64,000 bases of DNA from Asterella californica (Eukaryota; Streptophyta; Marchantiopsida; Marchantiales; Aytoniaceae). Made by a program: the position numbers and the translations under genes. The DNA lies in NCBI GenBank assembly GCA_036924285.1, contig JAYKYS010000006.1, positions 20,868,001 to 20,932,000 on the forward strand, written 5' to 3'. Positions 34,533 to 46,642 of this stretch are shown here, one piece after another. How positions within the stretch are numbered: the first letter of the stretch is position 1; each line of letters begins with the position of its first letter. The notes beneath the pieces are model-generated. The model ran no database searches. It was given only the letters and a program-made list of their open reading frames with translations, and was not told the DNA's origin.

Positions 34533-36733
34533 ATGGGAACTTTCTCAGCATCAGGCGGATCATCTGCAGAACAACACGAAGCTAAGGGAGTTGTACCATC
34601 TCCCACTCCGAACTGTGTTTCGGATATGGTGTCTTCTTCCTTGGATATCTGGGCTTTGAAGGACCAGTTCGTGCATATTGCGTACGACAGACATGAGAGG
34701 AGTTTCTTCGATTACCTGCCAGAAGATATGGTAGGTGAAATTCTGTCTCGCTTACCTGATGCGCGAGACTTAGCACGGGCCTGCCTCGTAAACAACTGCT
34801 TTCAAAGGAGTTCCATATATGTCAAACGTCTCAAGTTTCTATGCCGGCTGAAGAACGTTCAGAGGTGTCCTGTACAAAATGGGGAACACGTGACACCGTT
34901 CAAAGATATTGTGATGAGCAAGATAAAATCCGTGAAGTGCTTGGAAAGATTGCGCTTGGAAATTGAGGACGAAATGCAGGCTAACAGGTTTAAGGAGGAT
35001 GTCATTGAGAAGAACTCTCTCTGGCTTAGCGAGGACAAGTTTGTTAAGGAGTGGCTACCTCCGGTCAGTGCTACCCTCCAGAGCCTCACCGTCATCGACT
35101 ATGGGCAGCAGGCCATCTTCCATCCGACGCCGCTTCTGCTGCATTTGGCAAACTTTTGTAAGTCAAACGTCTCCCCCATCCGATTTCGCTGAACTGGAAC
35201 TGTACGATATTCCATGTATACAACTTTAGGGTTGTTTATAGTTTTGTTCTATCACCCATCGTTATTGGAAACATCAGGAAGGTGATAGTGATCTTCGTGC
35301 CTTTATATGAATAAGAGTGATGATGCTTCTCGAACGGTGAGAAACTCTTGGTACTCGCTATGGAATCACTTCACTGCCCGTGGAGTGTATGAGGCCTTGG
35401 AACCCAATCTATAGCTGATCAGGAACATTAGCGAAGGCGGTGCTTAATTTCGTGGCCGCGATTGACTTTTCGGAGCATTTATACCCAACTTTAATATCCC
35501 TACTACCTTTGAGCGAATCGCAGTCGGGTATCGTGCTTATCTGATTCCGGTCGACTGAAGAAACCATCCGCGAGAGAATGTGTTGGCAGCTTTGTAGTTC
35601 GTTGTCATCATCTGATGCTACCTGCTTGTTAGTTCACCAGGTGGTTTGTAGATTGATTTGATGGCAAGCCATGTTGTTTGGAAATGTTTTTCGGTATAAT
35701 AGTTAGAGGTCAAGTATGTCTATTCCAAGTGCTTCGGTGGATACTTAGAACTTTGTTGTTGTTACTGTGTTCTCGTTGCGTAGGTAAGCAGCTACAGCTG
35801 TTGGAGCTGCGAAATATGTACGTAGATTGTGCGCCGAAGCAATGCGGCACAGCGGATCAGGCAATCCCCGCCAGGCTGCCGGGTGTTCACATTCTGACTT
35901 TACGATGCGTGAAACTCACGGACAATGGATTGAGGGACCTGAACGAATGTATGCCCAACTTGAAAACCCTCACACTGGTGACTGTGGTGGGGCTAAGAGA
36001 TGCAAGGCTCAAATCAGATTGCTTAGAGGTGTTATGTTTGGGATTGGCTACGAAAGTCAAGTATGTAAAGTTGGAAGTCAGGTCCCTGATCAAATTACAG
36101 TTGAAGATGGCGTGTCCGGACGAAATGAGAGTGAAGGCGCCGAGTCTGCGGTGCTTGGCGGTATGTATGGATAAACGTCCAAAGGCAGTTGTCGAATTTG
36201 AGGAGGTCAAGGAGCTACGAGAACTTCTGATGGGTGCCTCGGAATTTTCGACATTGCATACGCTCTGCAGTACTAACCCAAAGTTGGAGAAAGTATTTCT
36301 GGACGTCCCTTGTATGGCCTTCGAAGACAATGGAGGATGGAAAGGATTCTTACCTCACGTACCTCTCAACCTTCCTGACATGAAACACATAACAGTCAAG
36401 TGTAGGCAGTTGCATACCCTGAGTGTGGGGCCCGGACTCTGGTACTCCTTGGAACAGGACATGAAGGAGAATCCGGACATCTTTTGCCCTACATGGCCTG
36501 TTCTGACAAAACTCATTTTGCACCTTATAGTCCAGGAGATAGATGTAAGCATGAAGCTCATGAAAGCGCTGGTGGAGTCCATTCCCAGTTTGAAACTCCT
36601 AGAGGTGTACGTGCACAAGGATAGCAAAGTCGATTATCAGGAATTTGGTCAACTGAGGGAGCTGTTCCCTTCTGTGCAGTTGAAATTGGACGGTTGGAAG
36701 AAGGGATTGAAATTCGAATGTTTTAGCTTCTAA
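34533..36733 (+). CDS. F-box/LRR protein, two exons, 524 aa
   Basis: Exon 1 is 34533-35157 and exon 2 is 35784-36733; GT-AG intron of 626 bases, phase 1. The ATG sits in ACCATGG, a strong context. Residues about 59-100 form an F-box (DYLPEDMVGEILSRLPDARD, then ARACLV), the module that binds SKP1 in an SCF ubiquitin ligase. The rest consists of leucine-rich repeat-like segments (LQLLELRNMYVDC, VHILTLRCVKLTDNGLRDL, NLKTLTLVTVVGLRDARL) expected to bind the substrate. No stop, frameshift or lost motif is visible. The intron donor (TGTAAGT) and the start of exon 2 (GTAAGC) share GTAAG, so the exact junction could slip; the choice given keeps LANFCKQLQLLEL in frame. The substrate cannot be predicted. 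Confidence 0.85.
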
Positions 36734-38394
36734 CACATCGAATCCTCATGAGATAGCCCATCCCCGGCTATCCAGCGTGGTCTGGAACTGCGGCACTCCT
36801 GTGAACCGTTTGCATCTTCGTGAACTTGCCTTCCTTCCCTTGCTGTTCGGTTTGCATTCTCACGGCTGTATATTCTGCCCAACCACCACGTGAAGTTTTT
36901 CACGGGAGCTTAGGCTCAAATACATGGAGACTGAATCACAAGCGGTAGTGACACTACCATGATGTGGTAGTGTCCCCGCACCGCACTGCTTTCGTGTGGA
37001 TGAGCAGCGCGAGGAGGTGGAAGGGATGGGTTGTGGAGTAAGAAGTATGATTTAAGGGATTTATCTGCTTCTGTCAGTATTCTTTTGAGCGATGACTTGT
37101 TGGGTGGCAAAGGCTAAAAGCAAGGTGTTTCCATCGACAGCGGTTTAGACTGAGAGCCGCGGTTGGATAAAAGCGGGCGGAACCTCTGAAACATTTTGTG
37201 TGTCCTTTGGACGGTCGTTCCGTTTCGGGGGAGAAGCAGAAATCTGCCACTTCAAGATAATTAGCGAGAAGCGAGGATGGAAAGTATTAAAGGAAACTGC
37301 ATCGTCTTGAGGGCTGTCTGATCGACGATCGCTAACAGAGGAGTTGAACCAAAAGTGATGTGAGATTTTCTTTCTAGAAATGGGATATGGTGTTCCACAG
37401 GGCCGTTATATATATATATTGTCTAGCTCTACACACTACACTGGAGGCCTTTTGAAGGATTGTAAGAAGGATCCAGAGTTTGACGATATTGTTGTCTGTA
37501 AGATTCCTTCAAAGTAGTCTTGCAGGGCCACAAACTGTAGATCGTGCGACGTGCGCCTTATGTACAGAATAAGTAATAAAACAAGGAGTGTGAGTGTGTA
37601 GTGAGCTATGAGTAAGGTTTCTTCAACTAAACGTATTAGCTCCATGATCAAAACAAGTAGCTGTATCTACTGCATTAACCGGCTGGGTTGCCTTACTGTA
37701 GCTAGGAATCTGTAATAAATCCATGTTCAGGTGGGATTTTTGCCATGACACGTTCTTGTTGACGAGAATACTGCGCTCACTCTTTACGCAGCGAAGTAAG
37801 AAGCGTCCTTGTTTCTTGACACTCAACCGAATGTGCTTGAACCGAATGTGCTTGACAGGTGTGCGGTTCTGAAATCTAATGGTTTAAGAACAGTTATCTC
37901 GATTAGGTTTACTCATTGTACAAACCAACTGATTTGCTGCTTGTTCCGCATATTCCAGCCCAACTCACCGTCTTGCTGTCTTGGTCTTACTCTGGTGAAT
38001 TGTTTCTTTTATTGCTATTGCTTGTAGTGTGTGGAAGTGTGTGGGTGGTGAGATATGAATCGTGATCATTGTCGAGCACTCGTTTCGTGTGCATTAGTGT
38101 TGATACGAGTGCTTTTACATTATTTGCAACCCATTTGTGTAATACCTATCAGTACCGGTCGCACATTCTTTGCTTTCCAAACGGATGCATAAAACTTGTC
38201 TGAACCATTTGTCCCATGTGCAGCCTTACCGACAGCAGACACAGCGAGTGTACACCATGCAAGGCTGGTAAGAAATGAATGGAATATACTGGAGTAACAC
38301 CCAGAGCGGACCGAGTATTCTGCTTAGAACGTATTCGGAGGAGTTCCACTCATAGATCTCTTCAAGGACTCCAAAGACCCATCTATCGGGTTCT
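36734..38394. other. Downstream of F-box gene, no further gene
   Basis: Contains the F-box 3' region and a perfect 10-bp hairpin GACACTACCA/TGGTAGTGTC (36950-36974) about 220 bases after the stop, and a short TA run near 37410. No ORF with a domain. Confidence 0.55.
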
Positions 38395-38998
38395 ATCCTG
38401 TAGCAGTGCGAAGCTTCTGCAGGCTCAGCACCACAAATGTTTGACCCCTGACACTCGGGCATGCTGGTTAAATTGACTGTCTTCATCCAGCATCTCGGAG
38501 GAACTGCACATCCTGTAGCAGTGCGAAGCTTCTGCAGGCTCAGCACCACAAATGTTTGACCCCTGACACTCGGGCATGCTGGTTAAATTGACTGTCTTCA
38601 TCCAGCATCTCGGAGGAACTGCACACGAGGGCCACCATGTCATATTCAACTGCATAGATACTGGATACCGACTGGTAGTCGAGACCATGTCATATTCAAC
38701 TGCATAGATACTGGATACCGACTGGTAGTCGAGACCATGTCATATTCAACTGCATAGATACTGGATAGCAACTGGTAGTCGAGAACCTGAACATTTGGGG
38801 TGATTCTGAGCCAGCAGAAGCTTCACACTGCAGGCTCAGTTTCAGGCCAAATGTTTCACCCCTGGTACTCGGACATGCTCGTTAACTGACTGTCTTAATC
38901 CAGCGTCTCCGAAGAGCTGCACACGAGGGCCGAACATGTCATATTCAACTGTATAGATACTGGATAATGACTGGATACCAACTGTAGTCGAAAACTTG
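38395..38998. repeat. Higher-order tandem repeat (115-bp and 50-bp units)
   Basis: A 115-bp unit (ATCCTGTAGCAGTGCGAAG and onward) occurs exactly twice at 38395 and 38510. Then a 50-bp unit (CCATGTCATATTCAACTGC and onward) occurs three times at 38635, 38685 and 38735. A diverged copy of the 115-bp unit (about 38805-38930) and of the 50-bp unit (about 38935-38998) follows, so the whole block A-A-B-B-B is partly repeated as A'-B'. Confidence 0.9.
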
Positions 38999-39024
38999 AA
39001 CATGCTTTTACAGTATCATACTCG

Positions 39025-39240
39025 ATGCTCGGCCTCCGACTTTGGGAACGGAGATCAGATCCTGGATGGATCGAACTCTGGACCCAGAATGTCCGTGGTG
39101 GTTTGTTAGTAGTAGTTGTTACTGTTCAGCACGACGACTCCGAAGACCAGGTCTATGAAAGCAAGTATGTTGTGGACCAGGTCTATGAATCTGGTACCTA
39201 TCGTCATTGGTTGAGATGTGGTCCTTAAACCGGGTCCACA
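39025..39240. repeat. Short direct repeat
   Basis: GACCAGGTCTATGAA occurs at about 39144 and 39176. The surrounding ORF is probably not a gene. Confidence 0.4.
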
Positions 39241-39427
39241 TCGCTATCTGACAAAGTGGCAAGAAAGTCAACATAAAGGAATCAAACTTGGTTCTAAGAA
39301 ACTCCCGTATTTTGGACCGATTCGGTCAGATGCTACCTTACGAGAAAAAGTCCATATACCTTCCAATCTGTTCGCCCTCAGGCTACGGTAGTCAGATTCT
39401 AGCGTAACGTGGTCCTCTGACGGTACG

Positions 39428-39539
39428 CCGGCCTTGCTCAGCTCGTGACACAGACTGCTTGCCCACGTAGAGATATTCACAACACGTGGCCTATGTGGGC
39501 AACCAGTCTGCGTCACGAGCTGAGCAAGTGGAAAGCCGG
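39428..39539. repeat. Long foldback, about 40-bp stem
   Basis: Arm 39428-39470 (containing CTTGCTCAGCTCGTGAC) pairs with arm 39491-39539 over about 37 bases with three mismatches and one bulge. The loop is about 20 bases. Size and near-perfect pairing are compatible with a MIRNA-type precursor or a small foldback element; no promoter or terminator motif settles it. Confidence 0.75.
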
Positions 39540-39953
39540 TATCGGTAGTGGTGGCAGAGCTCTAACAAATCATGTCCGGTTCGTTATTTGCCGTACTCGA
39601 TGCCTTTTAGAAGTATTACTGCGCTTAAAGAATGTACTGCGGTTTACATCTACTGTGTGCTCTGAACCACGGTGTCTGTCTGGACGCGTCACCTTCGCTG
39701 GGGGACCCACCTCATGCCTGAGGGCCAAGAAGAAGTGAAAATGATTACTGTGACTTGTGGTCTCCTGTGACCTATATCGGTATAAATATCTTCTCCCACG
39801 TCCTTCGATGTACATCTGACTGGGTTTTCTGTTATCGAAAAAGATTTAAGGGTTATGGACAAATCCTGTTCTAGCTTTATGAGAAATCATCCTTATCCAT
39901 AACTGTTATATGATAACCTAGTCCGGAGTTGCGTGCAGATCCAGACATAACCC

Positions 39954-40155
39954 ATAAGCAAGGCACAGGGCCAACAAGCAATAGCTTGTTGGCTACCCCA
40001 TCCGCCTGTAGCCCCAGCGGCGTGGGGTCGAGTCCGCCTGGCGGGGGGACTCACGCTGTGCAAGGGCAGCAGCATACGGCTGCAGAAAGCCCCACAGCGA
40101 AAAGAGGCCTAAAAACAAATCCAAACAAAAAAAAAAAAAAATAAGCAAGGCACAG
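39954..40155 (+). mobile_element. SINE with perfect 15-bp target duplication
   Basis: ATAAGCAAGGCACAG occurs at 39954-39968 and again at 40141-40155. Between them lies a 172-bp body with an A box TAGCTTGTTGG (39982-39992), a B box GGGTCGAGTCC (40025-40035) and a terminal run of 14 A (40127-40140). The two boxes are 32 bases apart, as in tRNA-derived SINEs transcribed by RNA polymerase III. The perfect duplication implies a fairly recent insertion by target-primed reverse transcription using LINE machinery encoded elsewhere. Confidence 0.93.
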
Positions 40156-40199
40156 TCATGCGCTTCCAAAACTATAAAACAGGGAGTCTGAATTAAAAC

Positions 40200-40974
40200 G
40201 CATCAATTCACCCACTTATTGATTTATTCTTGAACCCTTCCTGCCAGAAAAGTAAATAATAAAGTAACCCGATTCCTTCCAGCCTTCTAAGTGTACATGG
40301 GTGAATATGCTAGATAAGTACTAGTATAAATGTAGTTAGAGAGTTATTTACCCCGAATAAATAAAGAAGAACAAGTATGTCATGTATTAAGTAAATTTTT
40401 ACTCATAATATAAATAGTGTTTTTTTTCTTTTCTCAGAACCTAGAAGATCATATTAGGACGTGTCAAAGTTAGAATCTTTTGATTATATTTTTTTGCCAC
40501 GATCCATAGTTATGATCACGACATAATAATTTACGGCTGCCTCTTGAAGCAGCCGCAGGACTGGTCGCGGTGGTCTCTCCTCCGGCTGTAGTTCCTATTT
40601 GTTGTAAGTTTGAAGTAGAGAATTTTCGTCTTAAAATAATCGATCCTTTGCTATTGGACAAAAACTCTTCAGTCATCTGATGAGATATCTGTTTGACACT
40701 CGACGGCACTCGACTTGTGTTCGAGGTGTGATATCATATTTGCAAGTTTTCAGTTTTCATTTTTTCTCTCGAAAGCTCCGATGAGATTATAGCTTGTAGT
40801 GACACTTGATCTGTTATAGGTCATAACGGTAACGAGCTTGTTTGGATAGATCTCTTTTCTTATGGAGAATTGGTCATAGGAGTATGATGAACTACACGAA
40901 CGAGTGTGTTAGAATCAAGATTAAAAAACCAAGTGAAATGGTCTAGTCGAGCTGAGCGAGTTCATATTACAGAT
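40200..40974. other. Intergenic, MITE-like words
   Basis: AATTCACCCACTTATTG (about 40204) and GGGTGAATATGC (40290-40301) echo the second hairpin of the MITE family in inverted orientation. A minus-strand ORF at 40470-40709 is unrecognised. Confidence 0.35.
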
Positions 40975-41560
40975 ATTTTGCTACCTAAGGTTTTTTAGGG
41001 TGCGTGGGATTATCGATGATACTTTACTTCCTTTTAGTCAAAGGTCTTTACGATGAGGAGACTTATTTTGATAAGAAAGGTAATTACAATTTCAATGCTC
41101 AAGTGATATGTGATCATCAATCATCAGAGGAAAATTCTGTATCTTTTCAAGTATATCGGGAAGTTGTCAAGATCTAGGTTGTTTATGAAAATCATACATT
41201 TGGGGACATCTACTTGAGTTTCATCAGTATTTATTGGATGATTCAAGATATTATTTTCTTCAACATTTAGTACTTTCTTTTCGAATGACTTCTAGAGACA
41301 AAAAGAAGAAACAACTGAGAACACAATTGAAAACGAAAGAGAGAACAAGATTTTGTTGCGCAATGTTGCATAACTTTTTGTTGAATCAAAAAGATGGACT
41401 AAAGCAAATGGTAAGTTAATTTTAGATATAGATATATATAGAGATCTTATAGAGGATGACATCAACACTAGTGGGACGGTTCAGAGAAATAGAGTAATGA
41501 GTACTTGTTTAGAGATGAATAAACAAGTTGATGGGATTCTGTTCAAATAATCTCCAAGAT
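40975..41560 (+). pseudogene. PIF/Harbinger-type transposase remnant
   Basis: The plus strand reads RVRGIIDDTLLPFSQR (about 40998-41045), then in a shifted frame ETYFDKKGNYNFNAQVICDH (about 41060-41120), then FHQYLLDDSRYYFLQHL (about 41220-41272), and finally FCCAMLHNFLLNQKDG (about 41352-41400). These are, in order, the DDE_Tnp_4 segments carrying the first Asp (IIDxTLLP), the Y..KK..Y..N.Q..CD block, the second Asp (YLLxDS) and the C-terminal C..LHNF motif. The block with the catalytic Glu (ENAFG) is missing. Frameshifts near 41050 and a stop near 41177 confirm decay. Confidence 0.7.
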
Positions 41561-42557
41561 GAATAGCCAAATTGGCGAGGTTCTGTTTAGATAAGATAAG
41601 ATTGTAGTGATATGATTCATGAAATCATTTTCTTATATATTTTTGTACTCTTGATAATAAAATGTGTACTAAAAACTTCACTCAATGTACATTAGTGTTT
41701 CAGTGTATGTAGTATGAAAAGCAATATGTCTCAGTCAGACTTGAGAAGATGTATGAAATGCATGGAAAGTCCATGTGGTAATGTTCTCCAAACTAGATTG
41801 ACCTCCTCTATGATAATCTTCCTCTAATACTCACAAAGGGTTGGAAAAGAATCTTGAGCAAAAACTTGAGAGAATCTACTCTGCACATAAGAAATTGTCT
41901 CCTTGTGATTATATCTCCAATGAAGAAGTCAATGTAACAAAGTGACTTCTAAATAACTCTCTCGGTCACTATCTGTAGTGAAAAGAGAAAAAGACAGAGG
42001 ATGGATAGCATTAAAAAGATGATTGATGGATTTCTTGACTGGATTTTTGTCCATCATCAAAACATCTTTCATGCTTAAGTTGTGCTGATGGAGAATCATG
42101 AAATCTTTCAAGTATAGATGATTCTTGAATGTTGCTTGTCGGACAGTCTTATACTTGAAACACATGTCCCGAGCAAACACTATGCATATCTGATAGAAAA
42201 TTGGAATACAAGCAGGAATACAAAATGATAAAGGCTGTTTGGTAAAGAGAGAAAATAAAGACGGGTTGGCAAAGAGAGAAAAGAGAGAAACTATGTGTTT
42301 CGCTGTTGCTCAGTTCTTGAACGAAACAAGATGTTCAATCAAGTTCTATACAAAGCAAACAACAATTCATATTAAGAGCAGTGAATGATGAAAGATAAGA
42401 TATCTTCCCAGTTGCAACTCCAGGCGGTAAGTAATCCTTCTCTTCCATAGCACGTAGTAGAACTCTCGTGTTTAGTAAAGTACGAGATGTCCATATGATA
42501 GCATGCAATTTATCTAGACAAATCTAGAAAAACTTTTACTCCGAGCTGATCCACGTA
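41561..42557. other. Intergenic or element interior
   Basis: A minus-strand ORF (41929-42180, 83 aa) is unrecognised. A/G-rich repeats of AAAGAGAGAAA occur near 42246-42292. Confidence 0.35.
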
Positions 42558-43985
42558 TCAGACTGAGAGCTTCTTGGCAGTCTCTACTAGGTACCCTCTT
42601 TCACGAGCTGCCATCAACTCATGCTTGTTCCTCCCCACTTGTATCAAAAGATCATTCAAATCAAAGATAAGAGTATTACGCCCTATGATAGTAGGCTGAA
42701 CCAAACGAGACAAGAACTCTTTAGACCCTTGTACACGAGATAGTTCTTCTCTCCCCACTTCAATCTCATATTCCGTAGTCTTTAGCTCTCCTTCTCTTTT
42801 CAGAAGCTCCTCTTCCTTCTGCTGAATGGTATGAGTTAAAGCATCAGTTTCATCTTTCCACCGATTTATCCTCTTCAAGAGAATATGCTCTTCACATGTA
42901 AAAACTATGGTTTAACATAAAGCAAAATCCATCCAACAGAATTCATCTAACACAATAAACGGACATCACTCTAACTTATAAAACTATCCATTTAACACAA
43001 TAAACAAACATCACTCTAACTTAAAACATGAAGCAAAATCCATCCACCAACCAAAAGAAACATCTTACCGGATGGTGGAGGATTTCGCAGCGAAGACTAA
43101 GGGTCTTGAGGGTCTTGATCTCATTGAGAAGACTGAGGGTCTTGAATATGAGAGTCGATGTGATATAAACTTCAAATGATACGTGACTCGAGAAGTATTC
43201 CGACATGGATCATGAAATAAGTCAACATCATATCCACCCAAGTCTCGAGATGCCTCACCAATCTCTTCTTACTCATATGCTTCTTCATAGGTGCATCCAA
43301 AGAGTCTAAAATAAACTCAATCCAATCATAATCTTCTATACTCTCCTCTACTTTTGTCTTCACGTATAAAGCTAATTGCCTATGCATGTTTTTTGGACGT
43401 CTGACGAGCCAAAAGAATGCAACTGATGAGCTGAAAAACTGACCTTCATTCAGAGTATCGACACATCCATAAAAAATATCGCTTCCCTTTTTCATCTTTT
43501 TGAGAAAACCAGTAGTATATCAAACTCCTCTTAAGGACGTGAGACAATTGTTCCCATAGGTAGAACAAATGCCTCACAGACAACAAGCTCATCAAGCAAA
43601 ATCTCATGTTCTCTTATAGTTACACGAGGAGTCTCCTCATCATAAAATTTGATAAACTGTATGCAATATGGAGTCTGCAAAGATTACAAACTACTAATGA
43701 ATATCATGCTTACAAGTTTAAAGCTCATACATATAAAGATTTCTGCACTAATGAAACATACAGATACAAGTTTGAAAGAGCTACATAAGGTTATGGCTAT
43801 AGGTACTTACATCAAGACGAGAGAAGTCAACAGAGAAAACCACCAGTAACCCTAGTGGATCTATGACTTCTTCTTCTACTCCATGTAATGCATTCTCCAC
43901 TTCTTCTTTCCGAACTCAACATCATTTCGAATGATATCTTCCATCTTCTTCATGATTATATTTGAATATGGATGGGCCCTCTCGT
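42558..43985 (-). pseudogene. Unrecognised coding-like cluster, minus strand
   Basis: Minus-strand segments have coding character. About 43875-43985 gives RRKYERAHPYSNIIMKKMED and more. About 43550-43690 gives FIKFYDEETPRVTIREHEIL. 43172-43495 gives a 107-residue ORF with Trp-rich and basic stretches. 42558-42878 gives a 106-residue coiled coil rich in Glu, Lys and Leu (TIQQKEEELLKREGELKT). Exon-like breaks lie between them. I do not recognise the family. Proximity to the Harbinger-type remnants suggests an accessory ORF of that element, but this is inference. Confidence 0.35.
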
Positions 43986-44029
43986 ATTTTCTCCTCAGTC
44001 TCAGCTATAAAAAGATTTTAGGTTGTTGT

Positions 44030-44475
44030 ATCATTCATACTTGAGCGAAACATAAGTTACATTGCTCTTGTGTGAGCGATACAATCATTGTTTCACTCTA
44101 AGGTGAACGAAACAAGATTGTTTCGCTCGTAAGTCAAATAAAACAAAGTTGTTTCACTCGATCGAAGAGATAAACGAGTGAAATAGGGTTGTTTTGCTCT
44201 AAGCTGGATGAAACAAGACCGTTTCGCTCGTTGACCGAGCAAAACATTTCTATTTTGCTAATTTTCTAACAAGACCAAGCGAGACAACCATGTTTCACTC
44301 GACTTGATGAGCGAAACTGCTATGCTTGAACTAGCGAGACAACTTGTTTTGCTCGGTCTTGTTAGGAGCGAGATAGTTGAGCAAAACACTAGTGTTTCGC
44401 TCGACTGTATAAGTGAAACAAACTATTTCGCTCAATCATCGAGCAAAATAGTTATTTCGCTCATTAATACAATGA
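44030..44475. repeat. Quasi-palindromic GAGCGAAACA array
   Basis: GAGCGAAACA-like words and their complement TGTTTCGCTC alternate roughly every 20-45 bases for about 440 bases (for example near 44036, 44090, 44109, 44129, 44151, 44217, 44238, 44313, 44395, 44428 and 44455). The array can fold into many alternative stems. The units are too diverged for a clean period. Confidence 0.7.
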
Positions 44476-44587
44476 TTCAAGGTTTGAATCGCTTGCAACA
44501 GATTGAATGATGATGATTCTTCTTACATCTGAGAGTGATTCAACCTGAATCGTTGTAACCTAACTTCGCTAAACCCAACAATTCAGA

Positions 44588-44953
44588 TTGAATCGCTGTA
44601 ACTTAAGTATTCACACATTCAAAATTGACACATTCACACAACATACCGCACTGATGGTCATGAACTTACTAGGATTTCTCCTCCTCGTCCTCTCTCATCA
44701 CTTGAACCTCTGTCCATGCCTTGTCCTCGGCAAGCGTCTCTACTACTACTACCAACTCCTTTCATCTTCATCACTACGATTGTCAAAATCACTCAAAAAT
44801 ACTACCGCAATCAAAACAACAGTTCGATTTGAAAATCCACACACAAAACGCTCACTCACTCTCGGACTCTCGATCGCTCACTCTTGCAAATCTCCTCCCT
44901 CGATTAAACCTTCTTCGCCTCGAACCGCTAAACTCCTCTTCTACTCTCTTTTC

Positions 44954-44991
<38 letters not shown>

Positions 44992-45330
44992 CAAAGCTCT
45001 CTCTCCTTTTCCATCTTGTCTCTCATTTCAAAGTTCTTTATCTCTTTCCATCTCCTCTCCTCTCTCTCTCTCCTTTCAAAGCTCTCTCTCCTTTTCCATC
45101 TTGTCTCTCATTTCAAAGTTCTTTATCTCTTTCCATTTCCTCTCCTCTCTCTCTCCTTTCAAAGCTCTCATATACAAACATTGTATGATTTTCTCTTCTT
45201 GTCATATTCTTCTCATATCCAAACATTGTATGCACATTCATGTGATTCGAATTCATTCGTTTTGAACACTGCAAAAACTGAATACAGTGCCAAAATCAAA
45301 ATTTTTTGTGTGTTTCTATGTCTGGATTAG
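44588..45330. repeat. CT microsatellite and 85-bp tandem repeats
   Basis: A (CT)n run spans about 44957-44988. TTTCAAAGCTCTCTCTCC starts units at 44989 and 45074 (period 85), with a truncated third at 45157. The long plus-strand ORFs here (225 and 155 codons) are Ser/Leu/Phe low-complexity products of the repeat, not genes. A 28-base phrase around ACATTGTATG recurs near 45178 and 45222. Confidence 0.8.
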
Positions 45331-46177
45331 CTTCAAACATACAAATCATAATGAGTTACAAAGATATCAGTTTGAAACAATTTGCTTCGATCATGATAGG
45401 AAAATATTTTACACTGAATCAATCTTTTACACTTCTATATCTCTTCCTGCTCTTGTCATTTCAATGTAAAGAGTAATTTTTTGTTTATTCGCTTCTTCCT
45501 TTTTTGAAGATTTTCTAGCCTTTCTCTTCTCATCTAAAGATGTTCGCCTCTAATCTAGAAAGACTTTTCTGTATTCAGATTTGTCTTTCAAATTGTAAGC
45601 TGAGAGAACCGAAGTTCTTCTACTAGAACTATGAGTTTTACTACTCCTAGCACAGTCTGAAACATGTCAAGTTTTAAGAAATAGTACAAACATTATGGTT
45701 GGAGCAAATTGTATTCTTGGAGTTCCATACACACAAGTGGTTGACACATCTAATTGCGTACTTTCTTGTGATTCTAGTCGAATCATAGTTATAAGTTGTG
45801 ATCATCATAATCTCTCAAAAATACCCTCTTCAAGGAACTATTGTTGTATCGTGGACCGGATTCTACTTAAAACTCAAACATTGAGGTTGCACTTTATCTC
45901 TCCAAAGACGTTCATGGTGCAAAAACTCGAATCTACTCTAGAAACTCTATTGTCACAAAACCAAGTGGTAGAGCATGTAGTAAGTATTTCGTTTGGATGT
46001 TTGATGATGAAGTTATGGGGTTAGAAATAGAGGGAAATCAAGCTAAGCTCTAGCTTGTCGATCTTGATTGGATATTTGCAGTTCTTGACACTATACTAAG
46101 GACACAAATCTACTGCTTACTCATAATCTGAGTTGAACCTCTCTCAGATATGATACTCTCCTCGTTTCTTTGTTCCT
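45331..46177. other. No gene recognised
   Basis: ORF 45695-46024 (109 codons) has no domain I can name. Confidence 0.4.
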
Positions 46178-46642
46178 CTAGCTCGTCTCTCTCTCTCCAA
46201 TATCATCTTCATCTCCTTCACCTAGGTCTTCATGCAATGATGCAACATGGCACAACTCTTCTTCGAATGGAACTTCAGACGGTTGATATACCTCAGAAGG
46301 TCGATAGATAAACTCACAATCATCTATATGTTCATCATCATCTAATCGAGTAACATGATCATCCGATCCACTCAAATCATCTAAACTTATAGAATCATCT
46401 AAACTCATAGAAGATATTGTAGGAGGATCTATATTAACCCGACTTCTAAATACAGTGTTCATACGATTGAAATGAGGACAACGAGAATTCAACTTCTCTT
46501 CAAAAGTAACACCATGAGTCATTTCTATCTTAGTCATCCTTGCACCAGTACTATCTTTCATTTCTCTTGCTTTCTTGTACATGTCAATGTATCGAGCCAC
46601 TCGTTTTTCTCTATTCTTCTCTGATGACCAAAGGAAAATCAT
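46178..46642 (-). pseudogene. Myb/SANT-like Harbinger ORF1-type protein, partial
   Basis: The 154-residue minus-strand ORF contains WSSEKNREKRVARYIDMYKK, then TFEEKLNSRCPHFNRMNTVF and an acidic C-terminus rich in Asp and Glu. The pattern resembles the region following the Myb/SANT-like domain in proteins encoded by PIF/Harbinger elements. Upstream, in another frame, INVMAAQISELDDFPLVISE (about 46620-46690) may be the end of the DNA-binding part, so a frameshift near 46620 is likely. It could be partner to the transposase remnant at 40975, facing it across 5 kb. Confidence 0.4.

Noticed and set aside
34252..34659. A 135-codon ORF upstream of the F-box start as an extra exon
   Set aside because: It is in a different frame from the F-box ORF, overlaps its start, and contains no domain; the ATG at 34533 has a strong context.
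44588..45330. Long plus-strand ORFs of 225, 155 and 104 codons
   Set aside because: They are translations of CT-rich tandem repeats in three frames, rich in Ser, Leu and Phe, with no domain.
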